From Bacteroidetes bacterium HLUCCA01 (GTDB taxonomy: Bacteria; Bacteroidota; Rhodothermia; Balneolales; HLUCCA01), in contig LIHN01000017.1 in the NCBI GenBank assembly GCA_001314545.1, forward strand, positions 79,904 through 143,903: a stretch of 64,000 bases of DNA, written 5' to 3'. Made by a program: the position numbers and the translations under genes. The notes under the pieces were generated by a model that searched no databases, was not told the origin of the DNA, and saw only the letters and a list, made by a program, of their open reading frames with translations. This document shows, piece after piece, positions 35,610 to 44,337 of the stretch (positions within the stretch are counted from its first letter, which is position 1; each line of letters starts with the position of its first letter).

Positions 35610-35641
35610 AGTGACAATTGGTGAACGGTTTTCCCTGAGAC

Positions 35642-37321
35642 TTACCCGGCCTGATCTTCAAGCGGATTGGTTGGATCATCGAGGCTGGCGAAGCGACCGA
35701 ATTTGAACAATACGGCCAGCAATATAGCAATTCCTGCAGGATAAATAATCCATGGTGAGACCGATAGCACGGTGGAAGCGATGATGGCTGTGATACTTAC
35801 GCCGCCCACGACCAGCGCATAGGGGAGTTGCGTACGCACGTGTTCAATATGGTCGCACTGGCTGGCGATGGAACTCAGAATGGTGGTATCGGATATGGGT
35901 GAGCAGTGGTCGCCCCAGACAGCCCCGGCCAGTACGGCACTCACGCCGGCATAGATCAGCTGGTAGCTGGTTTCGGCAGGCAACCCTGCGCTGGTTCCCA
36001 GACTCCACACCAGGGGTACGGCAATGGGCATGAGAATTCCCATGGTTCCCCAGCTGGAGCCCGTTGCAAACGAGGTGCCCGCGGATATTACGAAAATAAG
36101 TACCGGAACCCAGTACGGATTCAGCACGCCGTCAAAAACCGATACCAGATATTCTGCCGTACCCAGCACCTGGGTGATGTCACTCAGCGCCCAGGCCATC
36201 ACCAGAATCAGCAGTCCGTCAAACATGGTGTGCATACCCTTGGTCATAGCCTTGAGGGTATCGTCCTGACTGAGCAGTCGCTGCGCCAGGGTCATGCCAA
36301 TGGCAACGGTCAGCGCCAGCAGTCCGCCCCAGGTCAGCGAGGTGTAGGAGTCAGCCGAGCCGATGATATCCTGCAGGGTGTCTCCCTCGCCCGTAATGAA
36401 CAGGCCGGCTATGGTGGAGACGATGAGTACGGCCACCGGTACTGCTGCGTTCAGCCAGTGGGAGGTGACTTCGTTTTCGGAGAGGTCTTCCGCGGTGTTG
36501 TGGTGAATATTGTAGGTATCGTAGGCGGGATCGGTTTTGGCCCGCAGCAGATTCATGCGCGAGGTGAGCATAGGACCAAAATCGCGGCCGCTGAGGGCAA
36601 TCATGATCACAAAGGCGATGGCAAAGAAGGCGTAGAAGTTGTACGGAAGGCTGTTGATGAATACCAGGTAGGCCGACTCGTTGAAATCAGCCATACCCGC
36701 CTCGGCGGAGGCGATGTAGGCTACCATGGCACCAATCCACGTTGAAACCAGAGCGATGGTCGCCACCGGTGCGGCGGTGGAATCGACCAGATAGGCCAGT
36801 TTCGCGCGGGTTATGTTCAGCTTGTCGGTGAGCGGGCGCATGGTGTTGCCCACAATCATGGTATTGGCGTAATCATCGAAGAATACCAGAAATCCCATCA
36901 AGGAGGTCATAAACTGACCTTGAATGCGGGTTTTAACCACTCTCATGAGCAGATTGATGATTCCACGGATGCCTCCGTTGGCCGAAATGATGCCCACTAC
37001 CCCGCCAATGAGCAGGGTGAATATCATAATGGCCATGCGGTCCGGGTCGGCAGCACCGGGCACGATGTAGGTGCCGATGGTATCGAAAAAACCGGTAACT
37101 ATTCCCGCGAAGGTACCACCGTTGGCAAGCCATGCTCCGGACCAGACCCCGATGAACAGCGCCAGAAGTACCTGCTTTAGCCATAGCGCCATGGCAATGG
37201 CAAACAGTGGAGGCAACAGGCTGGTCCACCCCGGAGCGGGAGTCTCAGCCAGGGAGAATCCGCTCAGTACCAGAAGCAGCAGTATGGCGATGAGGCCACG
37301 AAACGAAAACAAAGCTCGCAT
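35642..37321 (-). CDS. NhaC-family Na+/H+ antiporter
   Basis: 559-aa inner-membrane transporter with about 12 helices. Family motifs include FFDDYANTMIVGNTMRPLTD, LVDSTAAPVATIALVSTWIG and, in the second half, SAGTSFATGSSWGTMGIL and WGDHCSPISDTTILSS. The first helix region looks like a signal (LLVLSGFSLAE). Proteins of this type export sodium in exchange for protons, useful in saline or alkaline settings. Some NhaC relatives exchange other solutes such as malate/lactate, so the substrate is the family's default call. It precedes the GH3 gene. Confidence 0.88.
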   Translation of the reverse strand: MRALFSFRGLIAILLLLVLSGFSLAETPAPGWTSLLPPLFAIAMALWLKQVLLALFIGVWSGAWLANGGTFAGIVTGFFDTIGTYIVPGAADPDRMAIMIFTLLIGGVVGIISANGGIRGIINLLMRVVKTRIQGQFMTSLMGFLVFFDDYANTMIVGNTMRPLTDKLNITRAKLAYLVDSTAAPVATIALVSTWIGAMVAYIASAEAGMADFNESAYLVFINSLPYNFYAFFAIAFVIMIALSGRDFGPMLTSRMNLLRAKTDPAYDTYNIHHNTAEDLSENEVTSHWLNAAVPVAVLIVSTIAGLFITGEGDTLQDIIGSADSYTSLTWGGLLALTVAIGMTLAQRLLSQDDTLKAMTKGMHTMFDGLLILVMAWALSDITQVLGTAEYLVSVFDGVLNPYWVPVLIFVISAGTSFATGSSWGTMGILMPIAVPLVWSLGTSAGLPAETSYQLIYAGVSAVLAGAVWGDHCSPISDTTILSSIASQCDHIEHVRTQLPYALVVGGVSITAIIASTVLSVSPWIIYPAGIAILLAVLFKFGRFASLDDPTNPLEDQAG

Positions 37322-37440
37322 AATTTGGGGGCTCGTAGTAAGGTTTGTTGGCTGAAAAAACAGGTTGCGTGAGTCAGAAACGGATATCTTAAGAAAAAGA
37401 CGGGGTATCTCCGCAGACCGGGTCGGAGTACGGGCAGCTG

Positions 37441-38922
37441 TTACAGGGTGTTGAGGGCTTTTTGAATCCGGCCTACGACTTCATCCTTGCCCAGCAACTC
37501 CATGGTTTCAAATAAATCCGGACCGCCACCCATGCCGGTTACGGCAATTCGGGCAGGGAGCATCAACTTGCCGAATCCAAGTCCGCGTTGCTCCACAATG
37601 TCACTGAGTGCCTGCTTTAATGCGGCGGCATGGTATGACTTCATGGCTTCAACCGCAGTCAGAAATTCAAGTAACAGTTCCGGCGTTTCGGCTTTCCAGG
37701 CTTTTTTCAGGGCTTTTTCATCATAGTGCGATGGGGCCTCGAAGAAAAACCGTCCCTGTTCCAGTATCTCGGCAGGTCGTGAAACACGCTCCTTCATCAG
37801 GCCGATGACGGATTCCAGGTAGGCACTGTTGAACCCGGATATGTTTTGCAGCTCAAGTTCCTGCTGCAGCAACGGAATCAGGTGCTCATCGGAGCGTGAA
37901 CGCAAGTATTGCTCGTTGTACCAGGTGAGTTTGTCAATGTTAAAAACGGCGCCTGCCTTGCTGACGTCCTCCAGTCGGAACGCCCCGATGAGTTCCTTCA
38001 TGGAGAGTATTTCACGATCGTCGCCGGGACTCCATCCCAGAAATGCCAGAAAGTTTACCAGGGCTTCGGGGTCGTACCCGCCGCTGATATAATCGCGAAC
38101 GTTGACCGGTATGCCCAGTTCCTCGGCATTGCGTTTAGACAACTTGCCGCCGGCAGGACTCATAATCAGGGGCAGATGTGCCATCACAGGGGCTTCCCAC
38201 CCGAGGTAACGGTACAGTAAAATGTGTTTCGGGGCGCTGCTGAGCCACTCCTCGCCGCGGATAACGTGAGTTACCCCCATCAGGTGGTCATCCACAACAT
38301 TGGCAAGGTGATAGGTTGGCAGACCATCCGATTTCATGAGTACCTGATCATCCAGCTCCCGGGTCTGAAAGCTGACATGGCCGCGGATCTGGTCGTGAAA
38401 CGTGACGACCTCGCCGGGTTCGGTCTTCAGCCGGATGACGTACGGGCTGCCGGACTCGATACGCTGCCGGGTTTCTTCCGGGCTCAGGGTGAGGCTGTTG
38501 GTCATCTGCGTACGCGATGCCGCATCATATTTCGGATTTTTATTCACCTCAGATTTCAATCGCTCCCGCATCGCTTCAATAGCTTCGGGGGTGTCGAAGG
38601 CATAGTAGGCATGCCCCTGCCCGATGAGCTGCGCCGCATAGGTCTGATAGATAGCAGAGCGTTCACTCTGTCGGTAGGGTCCGTAACTCCCGGGGGCATC
38701 AGGACCTTCATCGTAGGGCATGCCGGCCCATTTCAGTGCGGTAATGATATCGTTTTCAGCGCCGTCAACGTAGCGGTTCTGGTCGGTATCTTCGATACGA
38801 AGGATGAAAATGCCGTTGTGTTTTTTAGCAAAAAGGTAGTTGTACAGGGCGGTCCGTAGTCCGCCGATGTGAAGCATTCCGGTTGGGGAGGGTGCGAAGC
38901 GAACCCGTACCTGGCTGGTCAT
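37441..38922 (-). CDS. gltX: Glutamyl-tRNA synthetase
   Basis: 493 aa class I synthetase. The HIGH element is PSPTGMLHIGGLRTALYNYL at residues 11-30 and the KMSKS element is KLSKRN near residue 261. The length is normal for a bacterial GluRS. The signature LRIEDTDQNR is also visible. It charges tRNA-Glu, and in organisms without glutaminyl-tRNA synthetase also tRNA-Gln. It is a single gene; the 512 bases upstream contain a possible small RNA on the other strand. Confidence 0.97.
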   Translation of the reverse strand: MTSQVRVRFAPSPTGMLHIGGLRTALYNYLFAKKHNGIFILRIEDTDQNRYVDGAENDIITALKWAGMPYDEGPDAPGSYGPYRQSERSAIYQTYAAQLIGQGHAYYAFDTPEAIEAMRERLKSEVNKNPKYDAASRTQMTNSLTLSPEETRQRIESGSPYVIRLKTEPGEVVTFHDQIRGHVSFQTRELDDQVLMKSDGLPTYHLANVVDDHLMGVTHVIRGEEWLSSAPKHILLYRYLGWEAPVMAHLPLIMSPAGGKLSKRNAEELGIPVNVRDYISGGYDPEALVNFLAFLGWSPGDDREILSMKELIGAFRLEDVSKAGAVFNIDKLTWYNEQYLRSRSDEHLIPLLQQELELQNISGFNSAYLESVIGLMKERVSRPAEILEQGRFFFEAPSHYDEKALKKAWKAETPELLLEFLTAVEAMKSYHAAALKQALSDIVEQRGLGFGKLMLPARIAVTGMGGGPDLFETMELLGKDEVVGRIQKALNTL

Positions 38923-39039
38923 ACCGTCTGATTTTTCTGAAGGGTGTTATTTGGCGCTAAAGATACGGATTTGCTCGTCCACCTGTAGAATATCGTACAG
39001 ATAATGACATCCTAACCAAAAAGCGCCTGCAACACCCCA

Positions 39040-39236
39040 TCTTCACAGTATGTTAGGAGGCTCTAACTACGGTCCTGCAGTCAAACACGTATTATTCAGC
39101 CTGATTAGCATCGCTTGCTTAGACAGCATAACAGCAAGTTATCATCTGCAGCTTATTACAGAGAGAAAAAGATACTGTAAGAATACTACAGGTCATCATA
39201 ACGAGGGCATCGCGGAGACGCGGTGCCCTTTGTTTT
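39040..39236 (+). ncRNA. Candidate small RNA ending in a strong terminator
   Basis: About 200 bases without a plausible ORF contain hairpins GTTAG/CTAAC (39053-39068), CTTGCT/AGCAAG (about 39113-39138) and CTGTA/TACAG, then an 11-pair terminator. It does not match 6S, tmRNA, SRP or RNase P RNA by eye. The 5' end is a guess. Confidence 0.35.
39204..39236 (+). terminator. Strong terminator with GNRA loop
   Basis: AGGGCATCGCG and CGCGGTGCCCT form an 11-pair stem (one G-T) closed by GAGA, followed by TTGTTTTT. There is no plus-strand gene directly upstream. Confidence 0.85.
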
Positions 39237-39434
39237 TGTGCTAAAAGCCTGCCGGGTCTGTCTGTGCCGTAGTTTTACCGCTACCGCCAGCCGGCTTGTT
39301 CCCGTGGGTGCGTAAACCCGGCTCAGGGTCGGGTGTCTGACCAGACCCGTCTACATATGCTGCAGGCTGAAAGCAGGTTTATGGCCCGCGGTGGCATTAG
39401 CCGGACTCAGGCCTGCATACCGGAGCTTGCCCTG

Positions 39435-39980
39435 TCAGGAACCCAAACTCGGTTGCATCCCCAGAGACTGCAATTCAATGCGTATGGATTCGGCCATCTC
39501 TCCGTTGGGGTACCTCTCCAGGTAGCGGGCATACGCCTCCCTGGCACGGGCATAGTCATTGAGCTGCTCTGCGTAGGTAAAACCAATCAGAAACAGGGTT
39601 CGGGCAGCAAGGTCGTGATCCGGGTACTCCTCGGCCAGCCGCTCCAGGAATACAATGCCACCGCGGACGTCATCGTGAAGATCAGCATCCACCATAGCGG
39701 CCTGGAAAAGGAAGACCGCTGAAAGTGAGTCGCCCGGGAAGTTATCGGCAAAGCTCAGGTAGGCATCCCGCAAGGCAGCAGTCTGCTGAAGGCTTGCATC
39801 GGTTCTACCCTCTTCGTTCATCATAACCCGTGCGGTTGCTTCCATCCGTTCGATGGTTTCAAGTTCCAGCTCGCGGTCGGGTCCGGCCTGCGTACAGGCC
39901 TGGATCATCAGTGCCAGTGTAAGTAAGGGAACCAGTGTAGCGGCACATAATCTCCTGACATAGCCATGGGTGTTCTTCAT
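39435..39980 (-). CDS. TPR-type lipoprotein (BamD/YbgF-like)
   Basis: 181-aa lipoprotein. Signal helix LVPLLTLALMIQ and lipobox Cys29 (IQAC). The mature part is helical with tetratricopeptide-like repeats, clearest at DLAARTLFLIGFTYAEQL and ARAREAYARYLERYPN, the latter typical of BamD or CpoB proteins. It is shorter than BamD, so I only claim a TPR lipoprotein that may scaffold an envelope complex. It is divergent from ileS, with a long inverted repeat in between. Confidence 0.82.
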   Translation of the reverse strand: MKNTHGYVRRLCAATLVPLLTLALMIQACTQAGPDRELELETIERMEATARVMMNEEGRTDASLQQTAALRDAYLSFADNFPGDSLSAVFLFQAAMVDADLHDDVRGGIVFLERLAEEYPDHDLAARTLFLIGFTYAEQLNDYARAREAYARYLERYPNGEMAESIRIELQSLGMQPSLGS

Positions 39981-40035
39981 GGTATCATCTCCTGCGTTTA
40001 CTGCGTTTAGGCATACACACCGTTATTAATGTACA

Positions 40036-40075
40036 CTATTTTGGCGGGGTTTTATAGCCTCGCCCGCCAAAATAG
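40036..40075. repeat. Perfect 13-bp inverted repeat upstream of ileS
   Basis: CTATTTTGGCGGG and CCCGCCAAAATAG flank a 14-base loop. It lies between the divergent TPR-lipoprotein and ileS genes, 64 bases before the ileS ATG, and has no T run. It could be an operator, an mRNA leader structure or a mobile-repeat remnant. Confidence 0.85.
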
Positions 40076-40139
40076 GTTTCTTTAAATTGTTGTATATTAG
40101 TTGTCTTTAGAATTTTAACCCAACACTGCTGCTCCTGTT

Positions 40140-43100
40140 ATGGGAAAACGGTTTCAAGAAGTCAAGCAAGTCGATTATTCGAAGATTGAGCTGGAGGTCC
40201 TGGCCTGGTGGCAGGAACGGGGAATCTTCGAAAAAAGCCTTAAAAGTCGGGAAGACGGCATTCCCTTTACTTTTTATGAAGGTCCTCCTACAGCGAACGG
40301 GAAGCCCGGTATTCACCACGTTATGGCCCGCACGGTGAAGGATTTATTCTGCCGTTACAAGACCATGAAAGGGCATAAAGTCTTGCGTAAAGCGGGTTGG
40401 GACACCCACGGACTGCCCGTTGAGATTGAAGTTGAAAAAGAACTCGGACTGAAGGGTCGCGCCGAGGTTGAGGAGTTCGGACTGGCCGAGTATAACGCCC
40501 GGTGCCGCGAAAGTGTACTTAAATACAAAGGTCTGTGGGATGAACTGACCAACCGGATGGGGTATTGGGTGGACCTCCACAATCCCTACGTCACCTTTGA
40601 AAACGACTACATCGAATCGGTCTGGTGGGCGCTGAAATCGCTCTACGAAAAAGATCTGCTCTACAAAGGGCACAAAATTCAGTGGTACTCACCCGGCAGC
40701 AGTACGGTGCTGAGCTCCCATGAGGTCAGCCTCGGCTACAAAGAGGTGCAGGACCCGTCAGTGTATGTGAAATTTCAGCTGGATGAGGCCAATGACACGT
40801 TCTTCCTGGCCTGGACCACCACACCCTGGACCCTGATCTCCAACATGATCCTGGCGGTTAATCCGGCTATTGAGTATGTGCTGGTGCGCCACGGCGGCAC
40901 GGAAGGAAATCCTGAGCACCTGATTCTGGCCAAATCCCTGCTCCATGTACTGGATGGCGAGTATGAAACCATCCGGGAGTTCAAAGGCTCCGAGCTGGTC
41001 GGCAAAACCTATCAGCCCATTTTTGACTACGCCCTCAAGCGATTCAAAAAACAGGAAGCCTGGAAGGTGGTAGCGGCCGATTTCGTCACAACGGAAGACG
41101 GAACCGGTATTGTGCACATTGCCCCTGCCTACGGTGCCGACGATTATGAAACCGGTAAGCGCGAGGGGATTCCCATGTTCAATCCCGTCGACCGCGATGG
41201 GTGTTTTACCGATGAAATCACCCAGTTCAAGGGACTTTGGTTCAAAGATGCCGACAAAGAAATTACCCGGAATCTCAAAGAACGCGGTGTTCTCTACAAG
41301 CATGTAACCTACCTGCACAACTATCCGCACGACTGGCGCAAAGGCACGCCACTTATGTCGTATCCCGTGGAAAGCTGGTTTATCCGCACCACAGCCGTGC
41401 GCGACCGCATGGTAGAGCTCAACAACACCATCAACTGGAAACCGGCCAGCACCGGAACCGGTCGCTTCGGCACCTGGCTGGAGAACAACGTTGACTGGGC
41501 TATTTCCCGTCAGCGCTTCTGGGGAACCCCCATTCCCATCTGGGTCAGCGACAAAAACCCGGAATACATCGAAGTAATCGGCAGTGTGGAAGAGCTCCGC
41601 GCCAGAGCCGGATTAAAAAAAGACGCAGAAATTGATCTGCACCGACCCGTTATCGATGAGATCACCTGGCCGGCCCCGGATGGCGGTACCATGCGCCGGA
41701 TCCCGGATCTGCTTGACGTTTGGTTTGATTCCGGTGCCATGCCTTTCGCCCAGTGGCACTACCCCTTTGAAAGCAAAGACCTGTTCAAGGAAAACTTCCC
41801 GGCCGATTTCATCGCAGAGGGCGTTGATCAGACCCGCGGCTGGTTCTACACCCTCCACGCCCTCGGAACCATGCTCTTCGACAAACCCGCTTTCCGGAAT
41901 GTCGTTTCCAACGGCCTCGTTCTGGATGCCAAGGGTGAAAAAATGAGCAAAACGAAGGGCAATACGGTTGACCCTTTCCGGGTACTCCAGCAATATGGCG
42001 CCGATTCTACCCGATGGTACATGATGAGCAACTCCGCTCCCTGGGAGAATCTCAAATTCAACGAAGAAGGCCTGAAAGATACCCAGCGCAAGCTCTTCAA
42101 CACCATCGTGAACACCTATTCCTTCTTCGCGATGTATGCCAACATCGACGGGTGGACGTATGCGGGCTCCCAGATTCCCTACTCAGACCGTACGGAAATG
42201 GATCGCTGGATCATTTCCCGGCAGTTTACCACCATCAAAATGGTAGACCAGTATCTGGATGATTACGACGTAACCCGCGCGTGCCGCGAAATAGAGCAAT
42301 TTGTGGAAGAGCTCAGTAACTGGTACGTTCGACGCAGCCGTCGACGTTTCTGGAAAGAGGGCAAGACCCTGGATAAAACCGCCGCCTACCAGACGCTCTA
42401 TGAATGCCTGCTGAATATCTCCAAACTGATCAGTCCGGTAGCGCCCTTCATGGGCGAATGGCTGTTCCAGCAGCTCAACACCGTTACCGGTCATGATGAA
42501 GAGTCGGTCCATGTCTCATTTTATCCAACCGTGGAAGAGACCGCCATCGACAAGCAGCTGGAATACAAAATGGAAATGGCCCGTCTGGTCACATCCATCG
42601 CGCTGCGCATCCGAAATAAGGTTAACATCAACGTCCGGCAGCCGCTGCGTAAAATCATTATCCCTGCCAACACGGAGCAGGAACGACAGGCCATCGAGGC
42701 GGTTCGTGATATTATTCTGGATGAGATTAATTTCAAGTCGATTGAATACGTAAACGACGATTCCGGTATCGTTCACAAAAGTGCCAAACCCAACTTCCCG
42801 GTACTTGGCCGGAAGATCGGCGGATTGATGAAAGCTACGGCCGCCCGCGTGAGTACATTAAGTAACGATGAAATAACGCAGTTCGAGAAGAACGGTGCCT
42901 TAAATATCACGCTGGATTCCGGAGAAATCGTTAATTTAACAGCTGAAGATCTGGTAGTAGTTCGTCATGGTCTGGCTGGCTGGTCTGTAGAGACGGAAGA
43001 AGGACTCACGGTTGCAGCGGATACGGAAATAACCCCCGAACTGCAGCGTGAAGGATTGGCCAGAGAGGTTGTCAATCGGTTGCAGAATATGCGCAAAGAG

Positions 43101-43310
43101 GCGAACTACGAGGTCACCGACCGGATTACCACCGCTATTGAGTCGGACGAGGCCACGCTGGAGTCGGTCCGGCAGATGCAGGAGTATATCTCGAGTGAAA
43201 CGCTGACGGAGGAGATGCAGTTTGTGTCCATGCCCGATGCTGATTTTACAAAGACATGGGAAATTGATGACAAGACCGTCACCATTTCCATCAAACGCAA
43301 CACCAACTAA
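40140..43310 (+). CDS. ileS: Isoleucyl-tRNA synthetase, long (IleS2-like) form
   Basis: 1056 aa class I synthetase. The HIGH region is NGKPGIHHVMART (His59-His60), followed by AGWDTHGLPVE; the editing domain occupies about 200-400 and the KMSKS loop is KMSKTKGN at 601. The length and HHVMART-like sequence fit the eukaryote-like IleS2 type found in Bacteroidota, rather than the shorter zinc-finger IleS1 form of E. coli. IleS2 enzymes are usually poorly inhibited by mupirocin; that property is family knowledge, not tested here. It starts the ileS-dksA-lspA operon, with gaps of 5 and 6 bases. Confidence 0.97.
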   Translation: MGKRFQEVKQVDYSKIELEVLAWWQERGIFEKSLKSREDGIPFTFYEGPPTANGKPGIHHVMARTVKDLFCRYKTMKGHKVLRKAGWDTHGLPVEIEVEKELGLKGRAEVEEFGLAEYNARCRESVLKYKGLWDELTNRMGYWVDLHNPYVTFENDYIESVWWALKSLYEKDLLYKGHKIQWYSPGSSTVLSSHEVSLGYKEVQDPSVYVKFQLDEANDTFFLAWTTTPWTLISNMILAVNPAIEYVLVRHGGTEGNPEHLILAKSLLHVLDGEYETIREFKGSELVGKTYQPIFDYALKRFKKQEAWKVVAADFVTTEDGTGIVHIAPAYGADDYETGKREGIPMFNPVDRDGCFTDEITQFKGLWFKDADKEITRNLKERGVLYKHVTYLHNYPHDWRKGTPLMSYPVESWFIRTTAVRDRMVELNNTINWKPASTGTGRFGTWLENNVDWAISRQRFWGTPIPIWVSDKNPEYIEVIGSVEELRARAGLKKDAEIDLHRPVIDEITWPAPDGGTMRRIPDLLDVWFDSGAMPFAQWHYPFESKDLFKENFPADFIAEGVDQTRGWFYTLHALGTMLFDKPAFRNVVSNGLVLDAKGEKMSKTKGNTVDPFRVLQQYGADSTRWYMMSNSAPWENLKFNEEGLKDTQRKLFNTIVNTYSFFAMYANIDGWTYAGSQIPYSDRTEMDRWIISRQFTTIKMVDQYLDDYDVTRACREIEQFVEELSNWYVRRSRRRFWKEGKTLDKTAAYQTLYECLLNISKLISPVAPFMGEWLFQQLNTVTGHDEESVHVSFYPTVEETAIDKQLEYKMEMARLVTSIALRIRNKVNINVRQPLRKIIIPANTEQERQAIEAVRDIILDEINFKSIEYVNDDSGIVHKSAKPNFPVLGRKIGGLMKATAARVSTLSNDEITQFEKNGALNITLDSGEIVNLTAEDLVVVRHGLAGWSVETEEGLTVAADTEITPELQREGLAREVVNRLQNMRKEANYEVTDRITTAIESDEATLESVRQMQEYISSETLTEEMQFVSMPDADFTKTWEIDDKTVTISIKRNTN

Positions 43311-43315
43311 CCGGT

Positions 43316-43726
43316 ATGGTCATGGAAGAAAACACGAATATTGAACAGCCTGAACGCGTTTCTCCTTACAATGATGAGGAGCTGGAGTATTTCCGGCAAA
43401 TCATTCTCAAAAAGCGTGAAGATGCTGAGAACGACCTGGATTTGTTGCAGCAGAATCTGCGTGACAACACGGAAAATGCCTCCGATGAGTCAGCGTATTC
43501 CTTCCACATGGCGGATGCGGGTACGGATGCTCAGGAACGTGAGAAAACCTACATGCTTTTCAATCGCACCAAGAAGTTCATCAAGTATCTGGATGATGCC
43601 CTGGTACGCATCGATAAGAAAACCTACGGGGTTTGCAAGGTGACCGGCAAGAAAATTTCCAAAGGTCGTCTGGAAGCCGTTCCGCATACCCAGATCAGCA
43701 TCGAAGCCAAACTCAAGCGGCGGTAA
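43316..43726 (+). CDS. DksA/TraR-family protein with degenerate zinc finger
   Basis: 136 aa. A coiled-coil region (about 20-70, FRQIILKKREDAENDLDLLQQNL) bears the acidic loop, and the C-terminal part has the family layout YGVCKVTGKKISKGRLEAVPHT. Of the four zinc cysteines only one remains, as is usual for the Bacteroidota version of this family. DksA proteins bind the RNA polymerase secondary channel and adjust transcription with ppGpp. An alternative ATG lies two codons later (43322). The position between ileS and lspA is conserved in the phylum. Confidence 0.88.
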   Translation: MVMEENTNIEQPERVSPYNDEELEYFRQIILKKREDAENDLDLLQQNLRDNTENASDESAYSFHMADAGTDAQEREKTYMLFNRTKKFIKYLDDALVRIDKKTYGVCKVTGKKISKGRLEAVPHTQISIEAKLKRR

Positions 43727-43732
43727 GACCTG

Positions 43733-44326
43733 GTGACGTTGCTGCAAAAAAAATGGCTGACCTTTGGTAGTGTGGTACTCTTTGTAGTACTCCTCGACCA
43801 ATGGAGTAAATTCATGGTGCGGACCCGCTGGGAACTCCAGAATATGGAGCTGATTCCCGGCTGGTTATCGTTTCATTATACCAAGAATCCCGGCATGGCA
43901 CTGGGAATCGATATACTCAGCACGTTTCAAATCAGTGTGGTGGCGCTGATCGCCACTATTGCAATCACGGTGTATATTGTTCGGATGTTTGATACGGCCC
44001 CTATCCGGTTTATCGTGTTGATGGGACTGGTTATCGGCGGGGCCGTCGGGAATCTGATTGACCGTATTTTCATAGCGCGGATTATGGAGTACGGCGGCTT
44101 TCTGGAAGGACAGGTAGTGGATTTTATCCATTTTACGCTTCGTATAAACGACTGGCCGGTATTCCCCTACATCTTCAATGTGGCCGATATGGCCATCAGC
44201 TGTGCGCTTATCCTCTTCATTGTCTTCAACCGCAAGTTTGTGCCGCAGGATGAGGTACCCGGTGATACGGCCGACACGCCCGGCGAGGTTGCACCGGCCG
44301 TTCCGAAAGAGGATGCCGGTACGTAG
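43733..44326 (+). CDS. lspA: Lipoprotein signal peptidase (signal peptidase II)
   Basis: 197 aa inner-membrane aspartyl protease with four helices. The catalytic aspartates are Asp110 in GNLIDR and Asp152 in FNVADMAIS; the third motif HYTKNPGMALG is near residue 45. It cuts prolipoproteins before the lipidated cysteine, which fits the many lipoproteins in this window. The start is a GTG six bases after the dksA-like stop. The tail after residue 170 is charged and Pro-rich (VPQDEVPGDTADTPGEVAP), longer than in E. coli. It is convergent with the cryptochrome gene. Confidence 0.95.
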   Translation: MTLLQKKWLTFGSVVLFVVLLDQWSKFMVRTRWELQNMELIPGWLSFHYTKNPGMALGIDILSTFQISVVALIATIAITVYIVRMFDTAPIRFIVLMGLVIGGAVGNLIDRIFIARIMEYGGFLEGQVVDFIHFTLRINDWPVFPYIFNVADMAISCALILFIVFNRKFVPQDEVPGDTADTPGEVAPAVPKEDAGT

Positions 44327-44337
44327 CAGCCCGGGTC

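Larger units (their letters stand above)
38923..39434. other. Long intergenic region with a possible small RNA
   Basis: No protein gene. The plus strand has a series of short hairpins ending in a strong terminator at 39204-39236. The minus strand must hold the gltX promoter near its left end. From 39240 to 39434 I see nothing. Confidence 0.5.
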
